Shown piece after piece: positions 21,540-32,299 of a stretch of DNA of 56,187 nucleotides. Source of the DNA: Hyphomicrobiales bacterium (GTDB lineage Bacteria; Pseudomonadota; Alphaproteobacteria; Rhizobiales; Beijerinckiaceae); assembly GCA_025356415.1 (NCBI GenBank), contig JANXTB010000166.1, forward strand, positions 1 to 56,187, written 5' to 3'. Positions within the stretch are counted from its first letter, which is position 1. Every line of letters starts with the position of its first letter. Made by a program: the position numbers and the translations under genes. The notes beneath the pieces were generated by a model. The model made no database searches. It was not told the DNA's origin and was given only the letters and a program-made list of their open reading frames with translations.

Positions 21540-21752
21540 CTAGAAAAACCAGCCGGTGAAAAGGTTGATCACGAGGACGACGACAAAGATCAGGCCGAGC
21601 GCACGGCCGACGCGCTTCGCCCAGATCTCGACGGCGTCGGGCGCCTCGCCCCCGTCTTCGCGCATGCGCGCGCCGCCGAGCAGTCCTGTCTCGCGCGAGA
21701 GGGACGCCAGACTGCGGCGGGCTTCTTCGGCTTGTTTCTCACGATCATCCAT
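21540..21752 (-). CDS. Small hypothetical protein with C-terminal TM helix
   Basis: 70 aa; ALGLIFVVVLVINLFTGWFF C-terminus; adjacent to the metallopeptidase. Confidence 0.55.
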   Translation of the reverse strand: MDDREKQAEEARRSLASLSRETGLLGGARMREDGGEAPDAVEIWAKRVGRALGLIFVVVLVINLFTGWFF

Positions 21753-21777
21753 GCGCGCAGCCTAGCATCCTGAAACG

Positions 21778-21808
21778 AAAAAGGGCCGGCTTTGCAGCCG
21801 GCCCTTTC
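21778..21808. terminator. Terminator downstream of leuC
   Basis: aaagggccggc-tttgca-gccggcccttt. Confidence 0.8.
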
Positions 21809-21828
21809 ACATTCGCTTGACGCGAAAC

Positions 21829-23238
21829 TTACGCGATCTTGCGCACGTCCACGAAGTGACCGGCGATCGCGGCAGCCGCCGCCATGGCCGGCGAGACGAG
21901 ATGCGTGCGGCCCTTGAAGCCCTGGCGGCCTTCGAAATTGCGGTTCGAGGTCGAGGCGCAGCGTTCGCCTGGAGCGAGCTTGTCCGGATTCATTGCAAGG
22001 CACATCGAGCAGCCGGGCTCCCGCCATTCGAAACCGGCGGCCGTGAAGATCTTGTCGAGGCCTTCGGCCTCAGCCTGGATCTTCACGAGGCCCGAACCCG
22101 GCACGACCATCGCATTCACATGCGAGGAGACCGTCTTGCCCTCGACCACCTTCGCGGCGGCGCGCAGGTCTTCGATGCGGCCATTGGTGCAGGAGCCGAT
22201 GAACACGCGATCGAGCTTGAGATCGACCATCTTCTCGCCGCCCTTGAGACCCATGTAATCCAGCGCGCGCTGGATTTTCGCGCGCTGCTGTTCGGTCTTG
22301 GCGGTGTCGAGCGACGGCACGACGCCGTCGATCGAGACGACGTCCTCAGGGCTCGTGCCCCACGAGACGATGGGCGGCAGGTTGGCGGCGTCGAGCACGA
22401 TCTCGCTGTCGAAATGCGCGCCCTCGTCGGAGTGCAGCGTCTTCCAATAGGCGACAGCAGCGTCCCACGCAGCGCCCTTGGGCGCCTTGGGGCGGTCCTT
22501 CAGATACGCGAAGGTCTTCTCGTCGGGCGCGATCAGGCCGGCGCGGGCGCCGCCTTCAATCGTCATGTTGCAGACGGTCATGCGGCCTTCCATCGACAGG
22601 TCGCGGATGGCTTCGCCCGCGAATTCGATGACATGGCCGGTGCCGCCCGCCGTGCCGATATGGCCGATGATCGACAGGATGATGTCCTTGGCGGTGACGC
22701 CGTGCGGCAGCTTGCCGTTGACGGTCACGCGCATGTTCTTGGCCTTGGACTGCAACAGCGTCTGGGTCGCGAGCACATGCTCGACTTCCGACGTGCCGAT
22801 GCCGTTCGCCAGCGCGCCGAAGGCGCCATGCGTCGAGGTGTGGCTGTCGCCGCACACGATCGTCGTACCGGGCAGCGTGAAGCCCTGCTCGGGTCCGATG
22901 ATGTGGACGATGCCCTGGCGCTTGTCGAAAGCGTCGTAATATTCGAGGCCGAAATCAGCGGCATTCTGCGCCAACTGTTCGATCTGCGCCTTGCTCTCGG
23001 GGTCGGTGACGTGGGCGCGCTCGGCTTCCGTGGTCGGCACGTTGTGATCGACGACCAGCAGCGTCTTCTCCGGCGCGCGGACCTTGCGGCCCGCAAGGCG
23101 GAGGCCTTCAAACGCCTGCGGGCTCGTCACTTCATGGACGAGGTGACGGTCGATATAGATCAGGCAGGCGCCGTCCGGCTGGACGTCGACCACGTGGTCG
23201 TCCCAGATTTTGTCGTAGAGAGTGCGCGGCTTGGCCAT
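21829..23238 (-). CDS. leuC: 3-isopropylmalate dehydratase large subunit
   Basis: [52 protein letters not shown]. Confidence 0.96.
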   Translation of the reverse strand: MAKPRTLYDKIWDDHVVDVQPDGACLIYIDRHLVHEVTSPQAFEGLRLAGRKVRAPEKTLLVVDHNVPTTEAERAHVTDPESKAQIEQLAQNAADFGLEYYDAFDKRQGIVHIIGPEQGFTLPGTTIVCGDSHTSTHGAFGALANGIGTSEVEHVLATQTLLQSKAKNMRVTVNGKLPHGVTAKDIILSIIGHIGTAGGTGHVIEFAGEAIRDLSMEGRMTVCNMTIEGGARAGLIAPDEKTFAYLKDRPKAPKGAAWDAAVAYWKTLHSDEGAHFDSEIVLDAANLPPIVSWGTSPEDVVSIDGVVPSLDTAKTEQQRAKIQRALDYMGLKGGEKMVDLKLDRVFIGSCTNGRIEDLRAAAKVVEGKTVSSHVNAMVVPGSGLVKIQAEAEGLDKIFTAAGFEWREPGCSMCLAMNPDKLAPGERCASTSNRNFEGRQGFKGRTHLVSPAMAAAAAIAGHFVDVRKIA

Positions 23239-23421
23239 TTTCTTCTGTCCCGATCCGCCCGTCGCGGGCCTTCCTCAAGTTGGTGGCCGTCTCTTACAAG
23301 AAAAACTCACCGAGAAAAAGGGCGCGCGGCGATGGCCTCGACCAAAAGGCGCGGCCCCTTGCCGCTGGCGCACCCCGCCCCGTCTGATAGGGTCGGAAGC
23401 CTGATCCAGAGGAGCCTCACT

Positions 23422-23832
23422 TTGCTCGAACGTCCGCGCGTCTCCCCCTATCTCACCGTTTCGCCTGCCCTGGCGGCGATCACCTTCTACACGACGGTCT
23501 TCGGCGCCCAGCAAAAGGCGCTTATGCCGGCGCTCGACGGGGTCCGCATCATGCATTGCGAGCTCGTCATCAATGGCGGTTCGGTGATGCTGGCCGACGC
23601 CTTCCCGGAATACGGCCAGACCCGCGTGCCGATCCCCGGCGAGCCCGTGACCATGTCGGTCAGCCTCGAATTCGAGACGAAGAAGCAGCTCGAGGACGTC
23701 TTCACCAAGGCGACAGGCCTCGGCGCCAAGGGCGACGTCCAGCCGACGAATTCCTTCTGGGGCACCCGCTTTGCGGTCATCCGCGACCCGTTCGGCCATC
23801 GCTGGATGTTGAATGCGCCAATGAACAGCTGA
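23422..23832 (+). CDS. VOC family (PhnB-like) protein
   Basis: SPYLTVSPALAAITFYTTVFGAQQ...GTRFAVIRDPFGHRWMLNAP; TTG start after AGAGGAG. Confidence 0.75.
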   Translation: MLERPRVSPYLTVSPALAAITFYTTVFGAQQKALMPALDGVRIMHCELVINGGSVMLADAFPEYGQTRVPIPGEPVTMSVSLEFETKKQLEDVFTKATGLGAKGDVQPTNSFWGTRFAVIRDPFGHRWMLNAPMNS

Positions 23833-23965
23833 CATTTCAAGCCGTTTGTCTCACCTTGGCAGTATGCTGGCGCGCCAAAACGCCGGCGACGGCTTGCTCA
23901 GGTCCGATCGCCAGCGCGCGCCGTAAGGACAAACATTAGGGAAGACACTCAAGGAGACGAACGGA

Positions 23966-24946
23966 ATGACGACGTAGATTTCGCGCCGCGGCGCGCTTGC
24001 AACCTTGGGCGCCGGAGCCGCGCTCGCCGTTAGCCCCGCCTGGACCTCGGCCTCGGCCGCCGTCACGGCTTCCGGCAAGGCCACCCCGGCTTTCTACCGC
24101 CACAAGATCGGCGACATCGAAGTCACCCAGCTCTCCGACGGCACGGCGCAATTCCCGCTCGCCGACAATTTCGTGCGCAACGCGCCGAAGGCGGACGTCC
24201 AGGCGGCGCTGGCTGAGGCGCATCTGCCGATCGACAAGGCGACGGTTTTCTTCAACCCGATGATGCTGAACACGTCCGGCAAGCTAGTGCTGATCGACAC
24301 CGGCAGCGGCCCGGGCCCGTCCAGCGCGGTCGGCCAGCTCATGGCCAACATGAATGCGGCGGGCGTCGAGGGGAAGACCGTTGACGTCGTCATCATCAGC
24401 CATTTCCATCCCGACCACATCAACGGCTTGCGCCTCGCCGACGGCTCGCTCGCCTTCCCCAATGCGGAAATCAAGGTTCCGGCCGCCGAATGGACGTTCT
24501 GGATGAACGACGAGAATATGGCCAAGGCGCCCGACGCCGTGAAAGGTCTGTTCGCCAACGCGCGCAAGGTCTTCGACAAGATGGGCGACCGCATCACCCA
24601 TTACGAGATGGACAAGGAGCTGGCGCCGGGCCTGACGCCTTTCGCGACGCCGGGTCATACGCCGGGACACACGTCCTATGCGCTGCAGTCGGGCGCGGGC
24701 AAGCTCATCATCCAGTCCGACATCACCAACAACCCGGCGCTGTTCCTGCGCAATCCGGACTGGCAGGTGATGTACGACATGAACCCGCAGCAGGCGGTTG
24801 CGACGCGCCGCGCCTTCTTCGATCGCGCCAGCGCCGACAAGACGCTGATCGCAGGCTTCCACTTCCCGTTCCCGTGCCTCGGCTATGTCGAGAAGGACGG
24901 CGCAAACTTCCGCCTCTCGCCCGCGACGTGGCAGACGACGATTTAA
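23966..24946 (+). pseudogene. Tat-type MBL-fold metallo-hydrolase with in-frame amber codon at codon 4 (possibly expressed by re-initiation or readthrough)
   Basis: AAGGAGA at 23951, ATG at 23966, then ATG ACG ACG TAG ATT TCG CGC CGC GGC GCG = MTT*ISRRGALATLGAGAALA; downstream intact with SHFHPDHINGL. ORF track begins at TTG 24005. Confidence 0.75.
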
Positions 24947-24952
24947 TTAGCT

Positions 24953-25036
24953 CGTCATTGCGAGGAGCGCAGCGACGCGGCAATCCATCTTAACGGCAGC
25001 CATTAGCTGGATTGCTTCGCTTCGCTCGCAATGACG
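24953..25036. repeat. 84-bp inverted-repeat element, class B copy 1
   Basis: CGTCATTGCGAG...CTCGCAATGACG with internal GGATTGCTTCGCTTCGCT. Confidence 0.85.
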
Positions 25037-25048
25037 ATGAGTGAGACT

Positions 25049-25078
25049 AAAAAGCGCGATTCAGGCCGCGCTTTTTTT
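25049..25078. terminator. Terminator between convergent genes
   Basis: AAAAAGCGCG-attcaggc-CGCGCTTTTTTT. Confidence 0.75.
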
Positions 25079-25646
25079 ATTTGCGCGCCGCGAGTTTTTT
25101 CACCACCGGCATGATGACCGGCAGCGTGCGCTGGACGACATGCGCGTAGCCCTGCGGGTTGAGATGAAACTGGCTCGGACGCCTGACCTTCTCAACGTGG
25201 AAGTCGGGATCTTCGGCGATGCCATCCTGAAAACTCTTCAGCGGCTGGTTGGCGCCAAAGAGCATGACCTCCATGCCTCGGGCCTTGAGCGTGTCCCGGA
25301 TCTTGCCATTCATCTCGCGCACATATTCGCGTGTCTCGCCCCGCGTCAGATCATTGATGCCGATGCTGACGATGACGAGGTCCGTGCCTTGCGGAACCGC
25401 TGAATCGAGACGGCGCATCAGCCCTGCGGTAACATCGCCGTTCCGACCGGTGTTGAGGACCGCCACATCGAGCCCCTTGGCGCGCAGAGCGCGTTCGAGC
25501 TGCGCGGGATAGGCCTCTGACGTGCTCACGCCTTTGCCCTCGATATTGCTGTCGCCCGTCACCACGATCCGCACTTGGCGCGCGAGCGCCGCGGACGGAC
25601 CACACCAGACGAGCCCAGCCAAGACAGCGGCCATGATCAAGCGCAT
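25077..25646 (-). CDS. SGNH/GDSL-type esterase, secreted
   Basis: MRLIMAAVLAGLVWCGPSAALARQVRIVVTGDSNIEGKGV...VIVSIGINDLTRG. Confidence 0.8.
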   Translation of the reverse strand: MRLIMAAVLAGLVWCGPSAALARQVRIVVTGDSNIEGKGVSTSEAYPAQLERALRAKGLDVAVLNTGRNGDVTAGLMRRLDSAVPQGTDLVIVSIGINDLTRGETREYVREMNGKIRDTLKARGMEVMLFGANQPLKSFQDGIAEDPDFHVEKVRRPSQFHLNPQGYAHVVQRTLPVIMPVVKKLAARK

Positions 25647-25674
25647 GAAACATCCCCCCAAGATCTAGCTCGAT

Positions 25675-25703
25675 AAAAAAAGCGCGGCTCTCGCCGCGCT
25701 TTG
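25675..25703. terminator. Terminator downstream of rplS
   Basis: AAAGCGCGG-ctctcg-CCGCGCTTT. Confidence 0.75.
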
Positions 25704-25724
25704 AAAGTCGACATGGCTTCAGCC

Positions 25725-26144
25725 TCAGGCCTTGGCGGCCTTGGCGGCGGCCTTCGCCTCGATGCGGACAGCCTTCTCGGTCGCCGTTTCCATCTTTTCG
25801 GCAATACGGGCCGACTTGCCGCGACGATCGCGCAGGTAATAGAGCTTGGCGCGACGCACCTTGCCGCGACGCACGACCTTGATCGAGTCGATCATCGGCG
25901 AATAGATCGGGAAAACGCGCTCGACGCCTTCGCCGTAGGAGATTTTGCGGACCGTGAAGGATTCGTTGAGACCGCCGCCGTTGCGAGCGATGCAGACGCC
26001 TTCATAGGCCTGCACGCGGGCGCGGTCGCCTTCCTTCACCTTGACGTTCACGATGACCGTGTCGCCGGGCTGGAATACGGGGATAGCGCGAATGGCGGCG
26101 AGTTTCGCAGCCTGCTCGGCTTCGAGCGTCTGGATGATGTTCAT
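25725..26144 (-). CDS. rplS: 50S ribosomal protein L19
   Basis: [54 protein letters not shown]. Confidence 0.96.
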   Translation of the reverse strand: MNIIQTLEAEQAAKLAAIRAIPVFQPGDTVIVNVKVKEGDRARVQAYEGVCIARNGGGLNESFTVRKISYGEGVERVFPIYSPMIDSIKVVRRGKVRRAKLYYLRDRRGKSARIAEKMETATEKAVRIEAKAAAKAAKA

Positions 26145-26248
26145 GTCTAGATCTCCGTTTCGCCTCATGGGCGAGCGTTTCGGAACGCTGTTTTGATTGA
26201 GAGGGCGTCCATACACGGGCCCCACCCCTTTGTCGACTCTGAAAAGCT

Positions 26249-26926
26249 TCAGGGGAGCAGATCAGGCCGCCGTTCACGGGTCAGGCGCTCGGACTGCTCC
26301 TTGCGCCAGCGCGCGATCTTGGCGTGGTCGCCCGATAGCAGGATGTCGGGAATGGCCCGCCCCTCCCACTCGCGCGGCCGCGTGTAATGCGGATATTCCA
26401 GCAGGCCGTTCTCGAAGCTCTCTTCCGAGCCCGAGGCCTCCTTGCCCATGACGCCCGACAGCAGACGCACGCAGGCGTCCAGCGTGACCAGCGACGCGAT
26501 CTCGCCGCCTGACAGCACATAGTCGCCGATGGAGACTTCCTCGAGCCCACGGCCCTCGATGACGCGCTCGTCGACGCCCTCGAACCGGCCGCAGATGATG
26601 ACGACGCCCGGACCCTCTGCGAGCTGGCGCACGCGCGCCTGCGTGAGGGGCCGCCCGCGCGGGCTCATGAGCAGGCGGGGACGCGTATCGTCAGCCGGCA
26701 CGCCGGCGTCGAGCGCATGGGCGAGCACGTCGGCGCGAATGACCATGCCGGGACCACCGCCGGCTGGCGTGTCATCGACGGCGCGATGGCGACCGATGCC
26801 GTGATCGCGAATGTTGCGCGCCTCCAGCGACCAGATCCCGCGCGACAGCGCATCGCCCGACAGCGATGTTCCCAGCGGACCGGGAAACATTTCGGGGTAG
26901 AGCGTGAGAATCGTGGCGGACCACAT
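26249..26926 (-). CDS. trmD: tRNA (guanine37-N1)-methyltransferase
   Basis: [56 protein letters not shown]. Confidence 0.96.
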   Translation of the reverse strand: MWSATILTLYPEMFPGPLGTSLSGDALSRGIWSLEARNIRDHGIGRHRAVDDTPAGGGPGMVIRADVLAHALDAGVPADDTRPRLLMSPRGRPLTQARVRQLAEGPGVVIICGRFEGVDERVIEGRGLEEVSIGDYVLSGGEIASLVTLDACVRLLSGVMGKEASGSEESFENGLLEYPHYTRPREWEGRAIPDILLSGDHAKIARWRKEQSERLTRERRPDLLP

Positions 26927-27462
26927 CAGGCGTCTCCCGCCTCGTCCTCTTCGGTGACGATAATTTCGTCCGGCGGCTCGACGATGACGCGCCCGCCTGC
27001 AAGATCCACCTGCGGCACAACCTTTTTCGTGAACGGCAGCAGGAGATTTTCGCCGACGTCGGGACGCACGTCGAGAATATCGCCGGCGCCGAAATTCAGC
27101 ACGGCGGCGATCTTTCCAAGCACGGCGCCGTCGCGCGTTTCAGCGCGCAGGCCGATGAGATCCGCGTGATAAAATTCTTCCTCATCCGCCGGCGGCAAAT
27201 CTTCGCGCGCGATGGAGAGCGAAACATTGGTGAGCTTTTCAGCCGCGGTGCGATCGGCCACGCCTTCGACGCGCACGATCAGCATGTCGTCCTTCAAGGG
27301 ACGCGCGGCGATGATCTTGAAAGGCCGCGCGCCGCTCTCGTCGGTGAGGCGCTTGTAATCGGCGATGGCGAGCGGATCGCCCGTAAAGGACTTCAGCCGC
27401 AATTCCCCCCGCACGCCATGCGGCGCGCCGAAAATGCCGACGAGGATACGGGAAGAGGCCAT
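26926..27462 (-). CDS. rimM: Ribosome maturation factor RimM
   Basis: [34 protein letters not shown]; overlaps trmD start. Confidence 0.95.
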   Translation of the reverse strand: MASSRILVGIFGAPHGVRGELRLKSFTGDPLAIADYKRLTDESGARPFKIIAARPLKDDMLIVRVEGVADRTAAEKLTNVSLSIAREDLPPADEEEFYHADLIGLRAETRDGAVLGKIAAVLNFGAGDILDVRPDVGENLLLPFTKKVVPQVDLAGGRVIVEPPDEIIVTEEDEAGDA

Positions 27463-27489
27463 GAAACGCCCTTTACGAAGGGACGCACC

Positions 27490-27644
27490 CTCCTTCTCCC
27501 GCTCGGCGGGAGAAGGTGCCTGCCAACGGCAGGCGGATGAGGGCGGCGCCGCTTCTCAAGTCTGGAAGTTGAGCGCGGATTAACCGCCCTCATCCGTCAT
27601 GCTTCGCATGCCACCTTCTCCCGCCCGTGCGGGAGAAGGGCGCA
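27490..27644. repeat. Class A palindromic repeat copy 2, inside the rpsP-rimM operon
   Basis: CCTTCTCCCGC..GCGGGAGAAGGTGCCTGCCAACGGCAGGCGGATGAGGGCG ... CGCCCTCATCCGTCATGCTTCGCATGCCACCTTCTCCCGC..GCGGGAGAAGG. Confidence 0.9.
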
Positions 27645-27655
27645 CACGTCTAATA

Positions 27656-28036
27656 TTACTCGGCGGCCGGAGCTTCGGCGGCAGCAGCGGCAGCGGCGGC
27701 TTCAGCGGCCTTGGCTGCGGTCGCGGCGCGTTCCAGCGCCTTCTTCTTCGGCAGCGCCTTCTCGGGGTTGCTGCGGGCTTCGCGCGTCACGGCGCCGACG
27801 CTGTCGAGCAGGCGGGCGACACGATCGGTCGGCTGCGCGCCCTTGGCGATCCAGGCCTTGGCCTTCTCGACGTCGAGCACGAGGCGGGTCGCGTCATCCT
27901 TGGCCTTCACGGGATCGAACGTGCCGATCTTCTCGACGAAGCGGCCATCGCGCGGCATGCGGGCGTCGGCGACGACGATACGGTAGAAGGGGCGCTTCTT
28001 GGCGCCGCCGCGCGACAGACGGATTTTCAAAGACAT
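27656..28036 (-). CDS. rpsP: 30S ribosomal protein S16
   Basis: [42 protein letters not shown]. Confidence 0.96.
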   Translation of the reverse strand: MSLKIRLSRGGAKKRPFYRIVVADARMPRDGRFVEKIGTFDPVKAKDDATRLVLDVEKAKAWIAKGAQPTDRVARLLDSVGAVTREARSNPEKALPKKKALERAATAAKAAEAAAAAAAAEAPAAE

Positions 28037-28114
28037 GCTGTTTTCCTTTCAGAAGATGGTTTGTTTCGTTCAGTCTCTATGGTCTTCGACCAATTGCTTT
28101 CACGTCCATCGGGA

Positions 28115-29683
28115 TCACTTCTTCTTCCCGAATGGATTGAAACCTCCAAGGCCCGGCAGACCGGGCATCTTGTTCGTCAGGCCCGGCAAGCCGGGCGGCA
28201 AAGTGGGTACGCCAGGCTTGGGCGCGAAGGCGCCGGGCGGAGGCGCGTCAGGCAGTTGCGGGAGACCGGGCATGCCGCCCGCGCCGCCCATCTGCTTCTG
28301 CATGTCGGCCAGTTGTTCCGGGCTCGGCATGCCGCCACCAAGTCCGAACATCTGCGCCATCTTGCCCATCGGCCCGCGCTTGTTGGCGCCGCCCATGGCT
28401 TTCATCATGTCGGCCATCTGGCGATGCTGCTTGAGCAGGCGGTTGATCTCTTCAACCTTGGCGCCGGCGCCCGCCGCGATGCGCTTCTTGCGCGAGGCTT
28501 TCAGAATGTCGGGATTGCGGCGCTCTTCGCGCGTCATCGACGAGATGATGGCGCGCTGGCGCTTGATCACACGGCCATCGAGATTGGCGGCCGAGATCTG
28601 GTCTTTCATCTTCGCCATGCCGGGCAGCATGCCCATGATGCCGCCGAGGCCGCCGATCTTTTCGACCTGCGCGAGCTGATCGGAGAGATCCTCCAGATCG
28701 AACTTGCCCTTGCGCATCTTGTCGGCGATGCGCATCGCTTTTTCGGCGTCGATCGTCTGCGCCGCCTTCTCGACGAGCGAGACAATGTCGCCCATGCCGA
28801 GAATGCGGTTGGCGATGCGCTGGGGATGAAACTCGTCGAGATCGTCGACCTTCTCACCCGTGCCGATGAGCTTGATCGGCTTGCCGGTGACGGCGCGCAT
28901 GGAGAGCGCCGCGCCGCCGCGTCCATCGCCATCGACGCGCGTCAGAACGATGCCGGTGATGCCGACGCGTTCGTTGAAATTCTTCGCGAGATTGACCGCG
29001 TCCTGGCCAGTCAGCGCATCGGCGACGAGCAGGATTTCATGCGGGTTGGTGGCGGCCTTGATCTCCGCCATCTCGGCCATCAGCGGCTCGTCGATATGCG
29101 TGCGGCCCGCCGTGTCGAGAATGACGACGTCGAAGCCCTGCAGGCGCGCGGTCTCTTCGGCGCGGCGCGCAATCTGCACGGGCGTCTGGCCGGCGACGAT
29201 AGGCAGCGTGTCGATTCCGATCTGGCGGCCAAGCACCGCGAGCTGTTCCTGCGCGGCGGGACGCTTCACGTCGAGCGAGGCCATCAGCACGCGCTTCTTC
29301 TCGCGGTCGCGCAGGCGTTTGGCGATCTTGGCGGCGGTGGTCGTTTTACCCGCGCCCTGCAGGCCGACCATCATGATGGCGACGGGCGGCGCGGCTTCGA
29401 GGTTGATCGGATCGGCGCTAGCGCCCAGCGTCTCGATCAGGACATCGTTGACGATCTTGATGACCATCTGGCCGGGCGTGACCGACTTGACGACATTGGC
29501 GCCCACCGCGCGATCACGGACCTTGTCGGTGAAAGAGCGCACGACCTCGAGCGCGACGTCGGCCTCGAGCAGCGCGCGGCGAACCTCGCGCAGCGCGGCG
29601 GCTACGTCTTCATCGCTCAGAACGCCGCGCCTTGTGAGCGCGTCGAATATGCCGGAGAGCTTTTCGCTCAGGCCTTCGAACAT
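28115..29683 (-). CDS. ffh: Signal recognition particle protein
   Basis: MFEGLSEKLSGIFDALTRRGVLSDEDV; GLQGAGKTTTAAKIAK; Met-rich M domain. Confidence 0.96.
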   Translation of the reverse strand: MFEGLSEKLSGIFDALTRRGVLSDEDVAAALREVRRALLEADVALEVVRSFTDKVRDRAVGANVVKSVTPGQMVIKIVNDVLIETLGASADPINLEAAPPVAIMMVGLQGAGKTTTAAKIAKRLRDREKKRVLMASLDVKRPAAQEQLAVLGRQIGIDTLPIVAGQTPVQIARRAEETARLQGFDVVILDTAGRTHIDEPLMAEMAEIKAATNPHEILLVADALTGQDAVNLAKNFNERVGITGIVLTRVDGDGRGGAALSMRAVTGKPIKLIGTGEKVDDLDEFHPQRIANRILGMGDIVSLVEKAAQTIDAEKAMRIADKMRKGKFDLEDLSDQLAQVEKIGGLGGIMGMLPGMAKMKDQISAANLDGRVIKRQRAIISSMTREERRNPDILKASRKKRIAAGAGAKVEEINRLLKQHRQMADMMKAMGGANKRGPMGKMAQMFGLGGGMPSPEQLADMQKQMGGAGGMPGLPQLPDAPPPGAFAPKPGVPTLPPGLPGLTNKMPGLPGLGGFNPFGKKK

Positions 29684-29908
29684 GCAAGCATCATCCTGTT
29701 GGCTCGCCACGCCCCGAAGACCGACCCGCAAAGCGGAACGCGCCCGGGGGCGCATCGCGCTGCCGGGCGTGCGCCTCCGGTCTCGAGGACCAGTCGGCGG
29801 ATCGGATCGTCGGAATGTGACGAAGATTGACGGCGTTTTAGGCCAGCGGGGGCCTTTGAGTCAACCGAAGCGCCTTGTGCGCGCGCTGGCGGACACTAGC
29901 TAGTCTGG

Positions 29909-30973
29909 ATGAACCGCCGCCGCTTCCTCTCCATTGCCGGCCTGACCGGGGGCGCCGCCGCCCTCACCGGAGCGCTGATGCCACGCAACCCCTACTACAC
30001 CGGCCCCGCCTCCGACCATTTCGACGGGACGCGCTTTTTCGTGCCCGGCCGCGATGGCGGCGACAAGGGCGTGCTCGACCTGCTGAAGTGGCAATGGAGC
30101 GAGAAGCCCGCGCAATGGCCCCCGCATGCGCCAGCCGCGCAGGACAAGCCGCCGGCCCGCGTCGAGGGCGCGGACATCCGCATTTCCTATGTCGGCCACG
30201 CGAGCCTGCTGATCCAGACGCATGGCGTGAACCTGCTTGTCGATCCGGTCTGGTCGGAGCGTGCGAGCCCGGTGAGTTTCGCCGGACCCAAGCGCGTCAA
30301 TGCGCCGGGCATCACGCTGGACGATCTGCCGCCGCTCGATGCGGTGCTCGTGTCGCACAATCATTACGATCACCTCGATACGGCGGCGTTGAGCTGGCTG
30401 GCGCGCGAGCGTCCCGCGCCCGTCCTCACCCCTCTCGGCAATGATGTGATCATGAAAAGCGCCGACGCCGCCATCGATGCGCGGGCTTACGATTGGGGCG
30501 CACGGGTCGAGGTCGCGCGCGGCGTGTTCGTGCATTTCGAGCCCGCCTATCACTGGTCGGCGCGCGGACTGTTCGACAGGCGCATGGCTTTGTGGTGCGC
30601 CTTTACGATCGAGACGCCGTCGGGCCCGATCTATCACATCGCCGACACGGCGTTTGCGGACGGCGGCATCTTTCGCGAGGTGCGCGCCAAGCATGGCGAA
30701 TTGAAACTTTCGATCCTGCCGATTGGCGCCTACGAGCCGCGCTGGTTCATGCGCGAGCAGCACATCAATCCGGAAGAGGCGGTGGGGATTTTCGAAATCG
30801 TCGGCGCGCGTCAGGCGATGGCCCACCATTGGGGCACGTTCCAGCTCACCAACGAGGACATCCACGAACCGCCACGCGCGCTGTCGGCGGCGCTGGAGAA
30901 GAATGGCGTTGCGGCCGAGCGGTTTCGCGTGTTCCGGCCGGGGGAAGTGTTTGATGTGAAGGTTGTGGCGTGA
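29909..30973 (+). CDS. MBL-fold metallo-hydrolase (NAPE-PLD-like) with Tat-like signal
   Basis: MNRRRFLSIAGLTGGAAALTG; YVGHASLLIQTHGVNLLVDPVWSERASP; VLVSHNHYDHLD. Confidence 0.85.
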   Translation: MNRRRFLSIAGLTGGAAALTGALMPRNPYYTGPASDHFDGTRFFVPGRDGGDKGVLDLLKWQWSEKPAQWPPHAPAAQDKPPARVEGADIRISYVGHASLLIQTHGVNLLVDPVWSERASPVSFAGPKRVNAPGITLDDLPPLDAVLVSHNHYDHLDTAALSWLARERPAPVLTPLGNDVIMKSADAAIDARAYDWGARVEVARGVFVHFEPAYHWSARGLFDRRMALWCAFTIETPSGPIYHIADTAFADGGIFREVRAKHGELKLSILPIGAYEPRWFMREQHINPEEAVGIFEIVGARQAMAHHWGTFQLTNEDIHEPPRALSAALEKNGVAAERFRVFRPGEVFDVKVVA

Positions 30974-30982
30974 CGGTTGTTG

Positions 30983-31131
30983 CGCCCTTCTCCCGCGCTG
31001 GCGGGAGAAGGTGGCGCGCGGAGCGTGACGGATGAGGGCGGTTCATCCCACGTCTGCGGTTCTGTGATCAGGCGCCCTCACCCGTCTGGCTTCGCCAGCC
31101 ACCCTCTCCCGCCAAGCGGGAGAGGGGCGCG
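30983..31131. repeat. Class A palindromic repeat copy 3
   Basis: GCGCCCTTCTCCCGC..GCGGGAGAAGG...CGGATGAGGGCGG ... GCGCCCTCACCCGTCTGGCTTCGCCAGCCACCCTCTCCCGC..GCGGGAGAGG. Confidence 0.9.
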
Positions 31132-31153
31132 CCCGTATCATTCAACGGCGATA

Positions 31154-32185
31154 TTACGCCGCCTTCTTCGCCTTGATGAGCTTGCGCTTCACCAGCGCTT
31201 CGGCGATCTGGATCGCGTTCAGCGCAGCGCCCTTGCGCAGATTGTCGGAGACGCACCAGAACGCGAGGCCGTTTTCGACCGTGTTGTCTTCGCGGATGCG
31301 CGAGATGTAGGTCGCGTCTTCGCCGGCGGCTTCGTGCGGGGTGATGTAGCCGCCGTTTTCGCGCTTGTCGATGACGAGCACGCCCGGCGCATTGCGCAGG
31401 ACGTCGCGCGCTTCATCGGCGGTGACCGGCTTCTCGAATTCGACGTTGACCGATTCCGAATGCGAGATGAACACCGGCACGCGCACGCAGGTCGCGGTCA
31501 GCCTGATCTTCGGATCGAGAATCTTCTTCGTCTCCATCATCATCTTCCACTCTTCCTTGGTAAAGCCGTCTTCCATGAAGACGTCGATATGCGGGATGAG
31601 GTTGAAGGCGATGCGCTTGGTGAACTTCTTGACCTGCGGGTCGCCGAGCGAATAGAGCGCCTTGGTCTGGCGATCGAGCTCGTCCATGCCTTCCTTGCCG
31701 GCGCCCGACACGGACTGGTAGGTCGAAACGACAACGCGCTTGATGACGAAATGATCATGCAGCGGCTTCAGCGCGACGACGAGCTGCGCGGTCGAGCAGT
31801 TCGGATTGGCGATGATGTTCTTCTTCGCGAAACCGTCGAGCGCTGCGGCGTTCACTTCCGGCACGACCAGCGGCACGTCCGGGTCCATGCGCCAGACCGA
31901 CGAATTGTCGATCACGACGCAGCCCGCTGCGGCGATCTTGGGCGACCAGACCTTCGACACGTCGCCGCCCGCCGACATGAGGCAGATGTCCGTGCCGGCG
32001 AAATCATAATGATCGAGCACCTTGCACTTGAGCACCTTGTCGCCGTAGCTCACTTCCGTGCCTTGCGAACGCGAGGAGGCGAGCGCCACCACTTCGTCGG
32101 CGGGGAAGTTGCGCTCGGCCAGAATGGCGAGCATTTCGCGGCCCACGTTGCCCGTGGCGCCCACTACGGCGACCTTGAAACCCAT
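31154..32185 (-). CDS. asd: Aspartate-semialdehyde dehydrogenase
   Basis: MGFKVAVVGATGNVGREMLAILAERNFPADEVVALASSRSQG; NPNCSTAQLVVALKPLHD. Confidence 0.95.
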   Translation of the reverse strand: MGFKVAVVGATGNVGREMLAILAERNFPADEVVALASSRSQGTEVSYGDKVLKCKVLDHYDFAGTDICLMSAGGDVSKVWSPKIAAAGCVVIDNSSVWRMDPDVPLVVPEVNAAALDGFAKKNIIANPNCSTAQLVVALKPLHDHFVIKRVVVSTYQSVSGAGKEGMDELDRQTKALYSLGDPQVKKFTKRIAFNLIPHIDVFMEDGFTKEEWKMMMETKKILDPKIRLTATCVRVPVFISHSESVNVEFEKPVTADEARDVLRNAPGVLVIDKRENGGYITPHEAAGEDATYISRIREDNTVENGLAFWCVSDNLRKGAALNAIQIAEALVKRKLIKAKKAA

Positions 32186-32299
32186 GATCATAAACCCCGT
32201 TTTGAAGGGCGAAGCCGCCCATGGTCTCCCCGGCTCTCTGGGGCCGTGATCGTCGTTGATCGTGGGGGGACCGTTCGCGTGGTCAAGAACACGGGCGCG

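Noticed and set aside
27490-27644. Tandem hairpins considered as a CRISPR or riboswitch
   Set aside because: Dispersed inverted arms without regular spacers; same element found at four unrelated junctions, so it is an interspersed repeat.
27599-29830. 743-aa plus-strand ORF antisense to rpsP/ffh
   Set aside because: Shadow ORF opposite conserved ribosomal and SRP genes.
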